Shown here: one piece after another, positions 6,714 through 15,095 of the stretch
Layout: the number at the start of each line of letters is the position of its first letter
How positions within the stretch are numbered: position 1 is the stretch's first letter
Assembly: GCA_937873575.1 (NCBI GenBank)
Contig: CALMPK010000393.1
Location: 1-34,221, forward strand
Direction: 5' to 3'
Length of the DNA stretch: 34,221 nucleotides
Source of the DNA: an uncultured Hyphomicrobiaceae bacterium
GTDB lineage: Bacteria > Pseudomonadota > Alphaproteobacteria > Rhizobiales > Hyphomicrobiaceae
Notes under the pieces: model-generated
What the model was told of the DNA's origin: nothing
The model's input: only the letters and a program-made list of their open reading frames with translations
Databases searched by the model: none
Program-made: the position numbers and the translations under genes

Positions 6714-8318
6714 ATGCTCGAGACCGCACGCTGCACGCGCGGCATGGTCGTCGCCCCCCACCACCTGGCTGCCGAAGCGGGCCTCGCCGTGCTGCGCGAT
6801 GGCGGCAACGCGATCGAGGCCATGGTTGCGGCCGCGGCCACCATCGCCGTCGTCTATCCGCACATGAACGGGCTCGGCGGTGACAACTTCTGGCTCGTGA
6901 GCGAAGGCGGCAGGCCGCCCGTCGGCATCGACGCCTGCGGCGGAGCGGCAGGGCTCGCCACGCGCGAGCATTACGCGGCCCTCGGTCACACCGCAGTGAT
7001 CCCCTCACGCGGGCCACTCGCTGCGCTCACCGTCGCCGGCGCCGTTTCAGGATGGCAAGCAGCCCTCGAACTCAGCGCCAAGTGGGGCGGCAAGCTGCCG
7101 CTCGAACGGCTTCTGGCCGATGCCGTGCACTATGCACGGGCGGGGTTCCCAGCCAGCTCGACGCAGGTGAAGAACAACATCGGCAAGCGCGCCGAGCTCG
7201 AGCATGTGCCAGGCTTTGCTGCGCAGTTCATGCCGAACGGCCAGCATCCGGAGGTCGGCGACCTGTTCAAGCTGCCGCTGCTGGCGGCGACCTTCGAGCA
7301 TCTCCAGCGCACCGGGCTGGACGACTTCTATCGCGGCGATCTCGCGCGGCAGATGGCGGCGGAGCTCGAGGCCGCGGGTAGCCCGCTGCGCCTCGCCGAC
7401 CTCGAGCGTCACCGCGCGCTGATGGTGACGCCGCTCGCGGTGCGCTTGCAGCACGGCACCGCGTTCGGCATGCCGCCGCCGACGCAGGGCTTGGCGTCGA
7501 TGATGATCCTCGGCCTGTTCGACCGGCTCGGCGTGCAGGCGGCCGAGGGATTCGACTACGTGCACGGTCTCGTCGAGGCGACGAAGCAGGCGTTTCTGGT
7601 GCGTGACCGTCATGTCACCGACCCAACGCAGATGACCGTCGATCCCGCCGCCTACCTGACCCCATCGGCGCTCGATGAGCGCGCGCGCCGCATCGACCCG
7701 GCAAAGGCGCTCGCATGGCCGCAACCGCTCTCGCACGGCGACACGGTTTGGCTCGGCGCTATCGACGCGGAAGGCCGCGCGGTGAGCTTCATCCAGAGCG
7801 TCTACTGGGAATTCGGCTCCGGCCTCGTGCTACCCGGCTCCGGCGTCGTCTGGCAGAACCGCGGCACAAGCTTCGCTCTCGATCCGACGAAGCAGAATGC
7901 GCTGCTGCCCTACCGCCGGCCGTTCCACACCATTCAGCCGGCGATGGCGCTGCTCGACGATGGCCGCGTGATGCCTTACGGCACGATGGGCGGCGAAGGT
8001 CAGCCGCAGACGCAAGCGGCGATCTACACTCGCCACGTCATGTACGGACAGGACCTTCAAACGGCGATCAACGCGCCGCGATGGCTGCTGGGCCGCACCT
8101 GGGGAAGCGTCGCGACCAACTTGCGCGTCGAATCCCGTTTGGGGGACGACGTGATCGGCCGGTTGCGCGCCGCCGGCCACGACGTCGAGGTGATCGGCGC
8201 GTTCGACGAAGTGATGGGACACGCCGGCGCACTTGTGCAGCATCGTTCTGGCCCGCGTGCGGGAACGATCGAAGGCGCGTCCGATCCACGCAGCGATGGG
8301 CGCGCGGCGGGATTCTGA
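6714..8318 (+). CDS. Gamma-glutamyltransferase-family Ntn-hydrolase (cytoplasmic)
   Basis: This 534-residue Ntn-hydrolase precursor has the GGT layout: VVAPHHLAAEAG with VLRDGGNAIEAMVA at the start, NGLGGDNFWLV (~52-62), a large-subunit helical region, and the autocleavage site SHGDTVWLGAID with Thr344 as the predicted new N-terminal nucleophile. The small subunit carries MPYGTMGGEGQPQ. There is no signal peptide, unlike classical periplasmic GGT. That resembles cytoplasmic family members such as the oxamate amidohydrolase HpxW, but substrate cannot be read from the sequence. GAGG lies upstream of the ATG at 6714. Neighbours are a crotonase paralogue before it and a TRAP transporter after it, hinting at catabolism of an imported compound. 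Confidence 0.88.
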   Translation: MLETARCTRGMVVAPHHLAAEAGLAVLRDGGNAIEAMVAAAATIAVVYPHMNGLGGDNFWLVSEGGRPPVGIDACGGAAGLATREHYAALGHTAVIPSRGPLAALTVAGAVSGWQAALELSAKWGGKLPLERLLADAVHYARAGFPASSTQVKNNIGKRAELEHVPGFAAQFMPNGQHPEVGDLFKLPLLAATFEHLQRTGLDDFYRGDLARQMAAELEAAGSPLRLADLERHRALMVTPLAVRLQHGTAFGMPPPTQGLASMMILGLFDRLGVQAAEGFDYVHGLVEATKQAFLVRDRHVTDPTQMTVDPAAYLTPSALDERARRIDPAKALAWPQPLSHGDTVWLGAIDAEGRAVSFIQSVYWEFGSGLVLPGSGVVWQNRGTSFALDPTKQNALLPYRRPFHTIQPAMALLDDGRVMPYGTMGGEGQPQTQAAIYTRHVMYGQDLQTAINAPRWLLGRTWGSVATNLRVESRLGDDVIGRLRAAGHDVEVIGAFDEVMGHAGALVQHRSGPRAGTIEGASDPRSDGRAAGF

Positions 8319-8496
8319 AACGGTCCTCGCGGTCACGTCGCACGTCATACCGCCGCAAGATGCTGGCGCAAGGCACAAGCGCTTTGATGTTGACGCTGGT
8401 CAGTGCGGTGACGCGAAGCGCCAACGCGGCTCGTCGCATGTCGTCGCTCGGGTGAAGCGGAGAAGCGGCGCTGTCAGCGACGACGTGGGCCGTACC

Positions 8497-8525
8497 GAGA
8501 TCAGAATACAGTCCGTGTTGATCTC
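8497..8525. repeat. Inverted repeat, possible operator
   Basis: GAGATCA (8497-8503) and TGATCTC (8519-8525) are perfect inverted copies with a 15-base spacer. The pair is about 420 bases upstream of dctP, and a regulator site is only a guess. Confidence 0.25.
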
Positions 8526-8557
8526 ACTCCGCACATTGCATCGCGCGGCCTGCCCTG

Positions 8558-8579
8558 GCGTGGCTCGGGCGTGGCTCGG
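8558..8579. repeat. 11-bp exact tandem duplication
   Basis: GCGTGGCTCGG occurs twice head to tail (8558-8568 and 8569-8579), in non-coding sequence. This is probably slippage, with no evident function. Confidence 0.6.
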
Positions 8580-8873
8580 ACGCATGCGCGAGCCGACCTC
8601 TCGACGACACGTGCCGCGCGACGCCGAGGGACGTTCTGCGATCGCGTCGAGTATCCGGGCAGAGAAGCTCCGCACGCGGCGAAGACGAACCGTACAGCGG
8701 TGCACCTTTCATCGGACTGCTTCGGATCAGACCACGCGGCATCGGCGCATCCTGCGGCCCTGCCCTGCAGCTAGGCAGATTCCAGCGCCACATGCCGAAC
8801 GCAAAGGCAATTGCCGGCGATTGTCCGTATTCGCGGCGCGCATAACGGCCCGAAAGTCCGGCAGCACTCAAGC

Positions 8874-8888
8874 TGGCATGCAAAATGC
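8874..8888 (+). promoter_or_regulatory. Sigma-54 (-24/-12) promoter candidate for dctPQM
   Basis: TGGCATGCAAAATGC matches the sigma-54 pattern TGGCACG-N4-TTGC with the GG and GC elements correctly spaced, differing at two positions. It is about 60 bases before the dctP start. Transport genes for C4 or other organic acids are often sigma-54 dependent with an enhancer-binding regulator, but no such regulator gene is nearby. Confidence 0.4.
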
Positions 8889-8948
8889 CTATGACACGGC
8901 GCCTTAACCAATGCACCTCCGGAAGAACCGAGAGAGGGAGATCACAGA

Positions 8949-10052
8949 ATGGACCGTCGTCGCTTTATGAAATCGGGCCTCAAGGCCGGCCTCGCACCAA
9001 CCGCCGCTGTCAGCGCGCCCGCCATCGTCAAGGCTCAGACGACCTTCAACTGGAAAATGACGAACGCCTACGGGCCGGGCGCCCCCTTCTATGTCGAGGG
9101 ACCGGGCAGCCCGAAGTACTTCATCGATCTCGTCAAGAAGCTCTCCGGCGGCCGGCTCAACATCCAGCACTTCGCCGCCGGCGAGCTGATCCCGGCGCTC
9201 GAGGGTTTCGACGCGGTGTCGAAGGGCACCGTCGAGATGAATTGCGCCAACAGCTACTTCTGGTCCGGCAAGACGTTCGCCGCACAGTATTTCACGGCCG
9301 TGCCGTTCGGCATGAACTTCCAGGGCATGAACGCGTGGCTCTACCACGGCGGCGGACTGAAGCTTTGGGAAGAGGTCTACGACCCCTTCAACCTCGTTCC
9401 GATGCCGATGGGCAATACCGGCATCCAGATGACAGGCTGGTTCAAGAAGCCGATCGAAAAGGTCGAGGACTTGAAGGGCCTCAAGATGCGCATCCCGGGC
9501 CTCGCCGGCAAAGTCTACGCGACGCTCGGCGTCGACGTGAAGCTGCTGCCGGGTGGTGAAATCTTCCCGGCACTGGAACGCGGCGTCATCGACGCGGCCG
9601 AGTTCGTCGGCCCGTATCAGGATCGCCGCCTCGGCCTGCACAAGGCTGCGAAGTACTACTACACCACCGGCTGGCACGAGACGTCGACGGTGACCGAGCT
9701 CATCGTGAACAAGGCCGCGTGGGCGTCGCTGCCCGACGATCTCAAGGAGGTCGTGCGCACTGCCGCCGCCGCGTGCAACGTCATCAGCCACACGTGGTGC
9801 GAGGCGACCAACGCGGAAGCCCTCGACGATCTCGTCACCAACTTCGGTGTCATCGCAGCGCCGCTGCCGCCCGAGATCATCACCAAGCTCAAGGAAGCGA
9901 CCGAAAAAGTGATCGCCGATGCGACGGCGAAGGACCCGCTGGTCAAGAAGGTGAACGACAGCTTCATGGCCTTCAAGGCGAAGCACGACAAGTGGGCCGG
10001 CATCAGCGAAGCCGTCTACCAGACGCAGATCCGCGGCCAGATCAAGGGCTGA
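8949..10052 (+). CDS. dctP: TRAP transporter substrate-binding protein (DctP/TakP type)
   Basis: This 367-residue periplasmic solute receptor delivers ligand to the DctQM permease. The N-terminus is a Tat-type signal (MDRRRFMKSGLKAG, cleavage near AIVKAQ, residue 30). The family core is present: FPALE-type hinge stretches, GLKMRIPG with the ligand-carboxylate Arg181, GGEIFPALERGVIDAAEFVGP (residues ~202-221), and a YYYTTGWHE segment. These match the TakP/DctP6 branch, whose studied members bind 2-oxo acids such as pyruvate and 2-oxobutyrate. One TakP-branch tryptophan appears as Phe219 in AAEFVGP, so the ligand could differ. It is the first gene of dctPQM. A strong purine-rich RBS precedes the ATG, and a hairpin follows the stop. 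Confidence 0.93.
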   Translation: MDRRRFMKSGLKAGLAPTAAVSAPAIVKAQTTFNWKMTNAYGPGAPFYVEGPGSPKYFIDLVKKLSGGRLNIQHFAAGELIPALEGFDAVSKGTVEMNCANSYFWSGKTFAAQYFTAVPFGMNFQGMNAWLYHGGGLKLWEEVYDPFNLVPMPMGNTGIQMTGWFKKPIEKVEDLKGLKMRIPGLAGKVYATLGVDVKLLPGGEIFPALERGVIDAAEFVGPYQDRRLGLHKAAKYYYTTGWHETSTVTELIVNKAAWASLPDDLKEVVRTAAAACNVISHTWCEATNAEALDDLVTNFGVIAAPLPPEIITKLKEATEKVIADATAKDPLVKKVNDSFMAFKAKHDKWAGISEAVYQTQIRGQIKG

Positions 10053-10077
10053 CGGCACGCAGGGTCGAAAGCAGAAA

Positions 10078-10111
10078 AGCGGCCGGCGCGGCTCACCCCG
10101 CGCTGGCCGTT
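10078..10111 (+). other. Intercistronic hairpin between dctP and dctQ
   Basis: CGGCCGGCGCGG (10080-10091) pairs with CCGCGCTGGCCG (10098-10109) with one G-U pair and a 6-nt loop. Two further outer pairs extend it to 10078-10111. It starts 25 bases after the dctP stop. A stable element at this position usually protects upstream mRNA or causes partial termination, giving more binding protein than permease. Confidence 0.6.
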
Positions 10112-10143
10112 GATCTTGGCGACATCAGCGGGGGAGCATACCC

Positions 10144-10695
10144 ATGGCAACTGTGAAGAGGATTGCCGACAGCCTCGACTGGCTCATCGACAGAATTGGC
10201 CGCGTCACCGGCTGGTGCGCCTTCTTGCTCGTCTGCGTGATGGCCTACAACGTTCTGCTTCGCTACTTCTTCCATACGGGCTCGGTGGCGATGCAGGAGC
10301 TCGAATGGCACCTGATGGCGCCGATTTGCCTGCTCGGCCTTTCCTATGCGCTGCTCCACGACGGTCACGTCAAGGTCGACATCGTCTACGGCCGCCTGCC
10401 GGTCCGCGTCCAGCGCATCATCGATTTCGTGTCGATGGTGCTCGTCGTCATCCTCGTCGCGATCCTGATCTACCTTTCGATTCCCTACGTCGAGCAGTCC
10501 TATTCCATCGGCGAGCAGTCACCAGATCCCGGCGGACTCACTCATCGCTGGATCTTGAAAGCGATGCTGCCGATCGGATTCTCGCTGCTGCTGATCCAGA
10601 GCATCGCCGCGACGCTGCGCGCACTGCTCGCGCTCTCCGACCGCAGCGAGCCTCCGGCCGCCGCGCACCACACCGAAGCCGGCGGAGGGCACTGA
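10144..10695 (+). CDS. dctQ: TRAP transporter small permease subunit
   Basis: The 183-residue DctQ-family protein has four predicted membrane helices (~22-42, ~58-76, ~97-120 and ~140-160). Its characteristic signature is QELEWHLMAPICLLGLSYAL followed by LLHDGHVKVDIVYGRLP, where the conserved EWHL and HVRVDI-like motifs mark this family. It pairs with the large DctM subunit to form the sodium-dependent inner-membrane transporter. GGGGGAG precedes the ATG. The stop is one base from the dctM GTG, so the two are co-translated. The C-terminus (last ~20 residues) is a polar His/Ala-rich tail. Confidence 0.93.
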   Translation: MATVKRIADSLDWLIDRIGRVTGWCAFLLVCVMAYNVLLRYFFHTGSVAMQELEWHLMAPICLLGLSYALLHDGHVKVDIVYGRLPVRVQRIIDFVSMVLVVILVAILIYLSIPYVEQSYSIGEQSPDPGGLTHRWILKAMLPIGFSLLLIQSIAATLRALLALSDRSEPPAAAHHTEAGGGH

Positions 10696-10696
10696 C

Positions 10697-12022
10697 GTGG
10701 CGACCAACGAACTGCTGGCGATCCTCTCGATCGTTTCCTTCTTCGGCCTGCTCGCGATCGGCGTTCCCGTCGCGCTGACGCTCGCCGTCTCGGGCCTCGT
10801 ATTCGGCTATCTCGGCTTCGGGCCGATCCTGTTCAACCTGCTTCCGGCGCGCATCTTCGGCGTCACGGCCAACTACACGCTGATCGCCATACCGCTCTTC
10901 GTCTTCATGGGCGTGATGCTGGAGAAGTCACGGATCGCCGATGATCTGATGGACGTCATAGGCCACATCGCCGGCGGACTTCGCGGCGGCATGGGCATCG
11001 GCATCATCATCGTCGGCATTCTCATGGGCGCCACCACCGGCATCGTCGGCGCCACCATCATCACCCTCGGCCTCATCACGTTGCCGGCCCTGATACGGCG
11101 CAACTATCACCTGCCGACGGCCTGCGGTACGATCTGCGCGTCCGGAACGCTCGGCCAGATCATCCCGCCATCGACGATCCTGATCCTTCTCTCCGACATT
11201 CTCGGCCAGTCGGTCGGCACGCTGTTCGCGGCCGCGCTGCTGCCCGGACTGCTGCTGGCGGCGATCTTCGTCATCTACCTGCTGGTGCTCGGCATGGTGA
11301 AGCCGGAGATGGTGCCGCCGGTCGACATCGCCGAGCGCGATGCCATGGGGCGCGGCGAACTGTGGAAGAAGGCCGCGCGTGTCGGACTGCCGCCGGTGGC
11401 GCTTGTCCTTGCCGTGCTCGGCTCGATCATCGGCGGTATCGCCGCGCCGACCGAAGCGGCGTCGATGGGCGCGCTCGGGTCGCCGCTCGTGGTCGCGCTG
11501 GCGGGGGGCCTTTCCTTCGCCCTGCCGCGCGGCACCACCCCCCCCACCACGCGCATAACCGCCGGCATGATGTTCATCCTCATCTGCGCGCAGGTGTTCG
11601 CACTCGCCTTCCGCGGTCTCGGCGGCGAGGCGCTGGTGCACCGACTGTTCGAGTGGGTGCCGGGCGGCATCAATGCCGACATCGTCTTCATGCTCGGGCT
11701 GATCTTCGTGCTCGGCTTCTTCATCGAGTGGATCGAGATCAGCTACATCGTCGTGCCGCTGTTCCTGCCGATCCTGATGAACGCGAACGTCGATCTGGTA
11801 TGGGTTGCCGCGCTCATCGCGCTGGTTCTGCAGACGTCGTTCCTGACGCCGCCGTTCGGCTGGGCGCTGTTCTACCTGCGCTCCGTCGCACCGCCGTCGG
11901 TCTCGACGATGGCGATCTACAAGGGTGTGATCCCGTTCATCGCCTTGCAGATCCTGGCCGTCGCCATGCTGTTCATGTTCCCTGGCATCGCCACTTGGCT
12001 CCCGCGCGCCATCGGCTGGTAG
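10697..12022 (+). CDS. dctM: TRAP transporter large permease subunit
   Basis: This 441-residue polytopic membrane protein of the DctM family forms the translocation channel of the TRAP system. Visible family segments are LIAIPLFVFMGVMLEKS, GGLRGGMGIGIIIVGILMGA with TTGIVGATI, CASGTLGQIIPPSTILILL, and near the C-terminus EWIEISYIVVPLFLPIL and SFLTPPFGWALFYLR. Around 11-12 hydrophobic helices span nearly its full length. The start is GTG, one base after the dctQ stop. A long inverted repeat follows the gene and separates it from the convergent ccdA. With dctP and dctQ the transporter set is complete. Confidence 0.94.
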   Translation: MATNELLAILSIVSFFGLLAIGVPVALTLAVSGLVFGYLGFGPILFNLLPARIFGVTANYTLIAIPLFVFMGVMLEKSRIADDLMDVIGHIAGGLRGGMGIGIIIVGILMGATTGIVGATIITLGLITLPALIRRNYHLPTACGTICASGTLGQIIPPSTILILLSDILGQSVGTLFAAALLPGLLLAAIFVIYLLVLGMVKPEMVPPVDIAERDAMGRGELWKKAARVGLPPVALVLAVLGSIIGGIAAPTEAASMGALGSPLVVALAGGLSFALPRGTTPPTTRITAGMMFILICAQVFALAFRGLGGEALVHRLFEWVPGGINADIVFMLGLIFVLGFFIEWIEISYIVVPLFLPILMNANVDLVWVAALIALVLQTSFLTPPFGWALFYLRSVAPPSVSTMAIYKGVIPFIALQILAVAMLFMFPGIATWLPRAIGW

Positions 12023-12055
12023 CGCATCGGCGAAGTAGCTCGACCGCACTGGAAC

Positions 12056-12111
12056 GCCATCGGCGGCTTTGACGGATCGCGAATTGCGATGCCATCAAGG
12101 CCGCCGATGGC
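12056..12111. terminator. Long inverted repeat between convergent dctM and ccdA
   Basis: GCCATCGGCGGCTTTGA (12056-12072) pairs with TCAAGGCCGCCGATGGC (12095-12111) over 17 positions with one G-U pair. An inner 5-bp stem ATCGC/GCGAT lies at 12076-12090. It starts 33 bases after dctM. It probably acts as a two-way terminator although T-runs are absent. The rest of 12023-12219 has no gene. Confidence 0.65.
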
Positions 12112-12219
12112 ACACCATGCCGTGTTCAATTGGTACGATGCACGCCCTCGAAGGAGCCGCGGGGCGCTGTACCGGACCAGACCGCTGTCCCCTGAGCGCG
12201 CGGGCGAGCCGGTCCGCTG

Positions 12220-13020
12220 CTACTGTCCGGCACCCTTGCGCATGATCTCGGTCTGCAGGTTCGCGGGCGTCACCCACGATTCGATCATGGTCAGGCCGGG
12301 GAACGTCTCGATCAGCCACTGGCCGAACCAGTTGAGCGAGCCGGTGAGGAACAGCAGCCCGGTGATGACGAGCAGCACGCCCATCACCTTCTCCATGGTT
12401 CCGAGATGGCGCCGGAACCGGTGCATGAAGCTGAGGAACGGCTTGATGGCGACGGCGGCGAGAATGAACGGTATGCCGAGGCCGAGCGAATAGGCCGCGA
12501 GCATCGACACGCCCGTCGTCATGCTGCCCTTGTCGGCGGCGAGCGCCAGAACCGTCGCCAGGATCGGGCCGACGCAGGGTGTCCAGCCAAAGGCGAAGGC
12601 GAGGCCGATGACGTAAGCACCGAGATAGCTCGCGCTCGGTGCGTCCGTGTGATAGCGCGCCTCCGAGTAGAGCAGCGGAATGCGCAGGATTCCGAGGAAG
12701 TGCAGACCGAAGATGATGATGACGACACCGGCCACCATCGACAGCTCGCTCTTGTAGGTCTGGATAAGCTGCCCGAACCACGAGGCGCCCGCGCCGAGAC
12801 CGATGAACACGGTCGAGAACCCGAGCACGAAGAACACCGACGCCACCACCACGCGGCGCCAAACCGCGCGGTCCATGCCCTTCTCGTCGGTCATCTGGTC
12901 GAGCGTGGTGCCGCCGAGATAACCGAGGTAGGGCGGCACCAGCGGCAGCACGCAGGGCGACAGGAAGCTCGCGAGCCCGGCGAGCGCGACACCGAGATAG
13001 ATGTGGGCATCAGCGAACAT
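12220..13020 (-). CDS. ccdA: Cytochrome c biogenesis/thiol-transfer membrane protein CcdA
   Basis: CcdA carries electrons from cytoplasmic thioredoxin across the membrane to periplasmic thiol proteins used in cytochrome c maturation and Sox function. This 266-residue protein has six hydrophobic helices and the two redox cysteines in their usual contexts, ASFLSPCVLPLVPPYLGYL in helix 1 and FGWTPCVGPILATVLALA in helix 4. I took the ATG at 13020 (MFADAHIYLG), with AGGAG seven bases upstream; the open frame extends to 13092 without a better start. It follows soxB on the same strand. In sox clusters a CcdA/SoxV protein keeps the SoxYZ or SoxW thiols reduced, which fits this position. Confidence 0.9.
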   Translation of the reverse strand: MFADAHIYLGVALAGLASFLSPCVLPLVPPYLGYLGGTTLDQMTDEKGMDRAVWRRVVVASVFFVLGFSTVFIGLGAGASWFGQLIQTYKSELSMVAGVVIIIFGLHFLGILRIPLLYSEARYHTDAPSASYLGAYVIGLAFAFGWTPCVGPILATVLALAADKGSMTTGVSMLAAYSLGLGIPFILAAVAIKPFLSFMHRFRRHLGTMEKVMGVLLVITGLLFLTGSLNWFGQWLIETFPGLTMIESWVTPANLQTEIMRKGAGQ

Positions 13021-13128
13021 GAGTGCTCCTACGGGAACTGCGGTCATTGCGCGATTGGAGCGCGGACCGGCGAGGCATGGTGACGATTGCATGCTGACGG
13101 ATCATACGCCGCCGTCGCGACATCGCCC

Positions 13129-13159
13129 CGAGGCGGGCCCCGGGACGACAATCGCCTCG
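13129..13159 (-). terminator. Weak hairpin between soxB and ccdA
   Basis: CGAGGCG (13129-13135) and CGCCTCG (13153-13159) form a 7-bp stem with a 17-nt GC-rich loop, about 53 bases after the soxB stop. It is a possible partial terminator only. Confidence 0.25.
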
Positions 13160-13211
13160 AACCATGCTGCGAGCACCCGCCGGGCGCAATGCCCACGGCC
13201 GCCGCAGTCGA

Positions 13212-14903
13212 TCACATTCCGACGACCTTGACCGTCTCGTTCTTGATCGGGGCGATCGATTTCTTGCCTGTGATGTGCTTTTCCATGAGGTCGTAGATCG
13301 CCGGGCCCTGCGTCCCTTGATTCACCGACGCCCAGCCGGCGACCACGTACTTCTTGTCGCTCTCGATCGGCTTGCCGGACTTGAGCAGGGTCATACCGGT
13401 GATGCGCTTGCCCTTGTCCTCCTTCGGCGCACAGGTATAGCCGAGGCCCCCGACGCGGACCATGTCGCCGCCCTGCTGATAGAACGGGTCCTTGTGGAAC
13501 AGGTTGTCGCAGACATCCTCGAGGATCTCGTGCAACTGCGCGCCGGTGAATTCGAGGCGGTAGACGTTGGGGTAGGTCATGCCGGTCTGAGTGTAGAGAT
13601 CGTCGATGGTGATGTCCTGCCCCGGAAGGAGCGTCGTGCCCCACCGGAAGCCCGGGGATATGGCGATCTCTGCGTCACGCTCGGCCATCATGCCTTCGCA
13701 GATGAGATCGTCCCACGTGCCGTTGAAGTTGCCGCGCCGGTAGAGCAACCCTTCCGTCTTGCCGATGACGCGGTTGCATTCCTTCTCGTAGGGCGCGCGC
13801 ACCTCGGCGATCTTGGCGGCGACTTCCTTGTCGGGCTCGATGGCGTCGGAGAACACCGGGATCATGGTCGAGTTGTAATCGACGACCTGCCCACCCTTCA
13901 CCTCGAGGTCGACGCGGCCGAGATACTTGCCGTGCGATCCCGACGAGAGCAGCAGCGTCTTGCCGATCTTGAGCGCCACCGGGATGGCGTCGTGGGTGTG
14001 ACCTGTCAGGATGACGTCGATGCCCTTGACCACGGTCGCGAGCTTCTGGTCGACGTCGCAGCCGTTGTGCGACAGCAGCACCACGACTTCCGCGCCGTCG
14101 GCGCGCGCCTTGTCGACATGGCTCTGGATGCGCTCGGGGCGGATGCCGAACGACCACTTGGGGAACATCCAGCGCGGGTTCGCGATCGGCGTATACGGGA
14201 AGGCCTGACCGATGACGGCGACCTTGACGCCGCCCTTCTCGAAGATCTTCGTCGACTCGAATACCGCCTCCTCGAACTCGTTGTCGACGACGTTGCCGCC
14301 GAGGAACGGGAAGCCGAGGCTGTCGATGACCTGCTTGACGCGCTCCTCGCCGTAGGTGAACTCCCAGTGGCCGACCATGGCATCCGGCTTCAGCAGCTTC
14401 ATGCAATCGATCATGTCCTGGCCCTTGGTCTTCAGCGCCGTGTAGGAGCCTTGCCAAGTGTCACCGCCGTCGAGCAACAGCACCTTGTCGTCGCCGCGGT
14501 CGGCGCGGATCGATTTGACCAGCGTCGCAATGCGATCGAGACCGCCGAGACGGCCGTATGTCTTCGCCAGATTGACGTAGTCGACCATGGTGTGGGCATA
14601 CGCATTGGGGCTGCCGGCCTTGATGCCGAAGTGCTTCAGGAAATCCTCGCCGACGAGATGCGGCGGGATGCCCTCGAATGCGCCGACGCCGAAGTTCTCG
14701 GACGGCGGACGGAAATAGATCGGCTTCAATTGAGCGTGGATGTCGGTCAGGTGCAGCAGCGTCACTTGGCCCTTGGCGTCGAACTTCAGCAGGTCCGACT
14801 GCGACAATTTCTGTTGCGCGGCGACGCGCGTCAGCCCGCCGGCGAATCCGGTGACCGCAGCCGTCGCGGCGGCCAGCTCGATGAAATGACGGCGTGTCAG
14901 CAT
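13212..14903 (-). CDS. soxB: Thiosulfohydrolase SoxB
   Basis: SoxB hydrolyses sulfate from the cysteine-S-thiosulfonate carried on SoxY during periplasmic thiosulfate oxidation. The 563-residue protein has a Tat signal (TRRHFIE, residues 4-10, cleavage near residue 29). It also has the dimetal (Mn) phosphoesterase ligands: Asp54 and His56 in LTDIHAQ, Asp148 in GGDTWQGS, the GHWEFTYG segment (178-185), His279 in LSHNG, and GHTHD (301-305). GHWEFTYG and the C-terminal 5'-nucleotidase domain with GGDMVRVGGLGYTC mark SoxB rather than generic UshA-like enzymes. It lies about 225 bases below soxX, past a strong hairpin, and upstream of ccdA. No soxYZ carrier gene is present in this window. Confidence 0.95.
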   Translation of the reverse strand: MLTRRHFIELAAATAAVTGFAGGLTRVAAQQKLSQSDLLKFDAKGQVTLLHLTDIHAQLKPIYFRPPSENFGVGAFEGIPPHLVGEDFLKHFGIKAGSPNAYAHTMVDYVNLAKTYGRLGGLDRIATLVKSIRADRGDDKVLLLDGGDTWQGSYTALKTKGQDMIDCMKLLKPDAMVGHWEFTYGEERVKQVIDSLGFPFLGGNVVDNEFEEAVFESTKIFEKGGVKVAVIGQAFPYTPIANPRWMFPKWSFGIRPERIQSHVDKARADGAEVVVLLSHNGCDVDQKLATVVKGIDVILTGHTHDAIPVALKIGKTLLLSSGSHGKYLGRVDLEVKGGQVVDYNSTMIPVFSDAIEPDKEVAAKIAEVRAPYEKECNRVIGKTEGLLYRRGNFNGTWDDLICEGMMAERDAEIAISPGFRWGTTLLPGQDITIDDLYTQTGMTYPNVYRLEFTGAQLHEILEDVCDNLFHKDPFYQQGGDMVRVGGLGYTCAPKEDKGKRITGMTLLKSGKPIESDKKYVVAGWASVNQGTQGPAIYDLMEKHITGKKSIAPIKNETVKVVGM

Positions 14904-15095
14904 GACGGCCTCTTGAGCGTTATCGCGGGTTGAGCGTTGTCGCGGAAACCAGGATCACCTGGACCGGGCGGCGATCGGGCGGCCCCCCGCTTCGGAGCGA
15001 TGGAGGCAGGCGCGCGCACGCAGGCGCCGACTGAGCGGCGCGGCGCCACGTGCGATGGCGAATGACGCCCGAGTTCGATGTCACGAAGTCATCCA

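Larger units (their letters stand above)
8319..8948. other. 630-base intergenic region before the TRAP operon
   Basis: Open frames here are Arg-rich with no recognisable protein character. The region contains an inverted repeat (8497-8525), an 11-base tandem duplication (8558-8579) and a sigma-54-like promoter candidate (8874-8888). It is the probable control region of dctPQM. A strong purine-rich ribosome binding site (GAGAGAGGGAGA) starts about 20 bases before dctP. Confidence 0.5.

Noticed and set aside
8233..8907. A 224-codon plus-strand frame overlapping the end of the GGT-family gene
   Set aside because: It is Arg-rich with no recognisable motif and starts inside a confident gene. It looks like non-coding GC-rich sequence.
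13164..14933. A 589-codon plus-strand open frame antisense to soxB
   Set aside because: It mirrors the codon structure of soxB in high-GC DNA and is rich in Asp/Arg/Leu/Val with no domain. The same applies to long frames antisense to ppiD (27108-29372) and pyrG (32111-33754).
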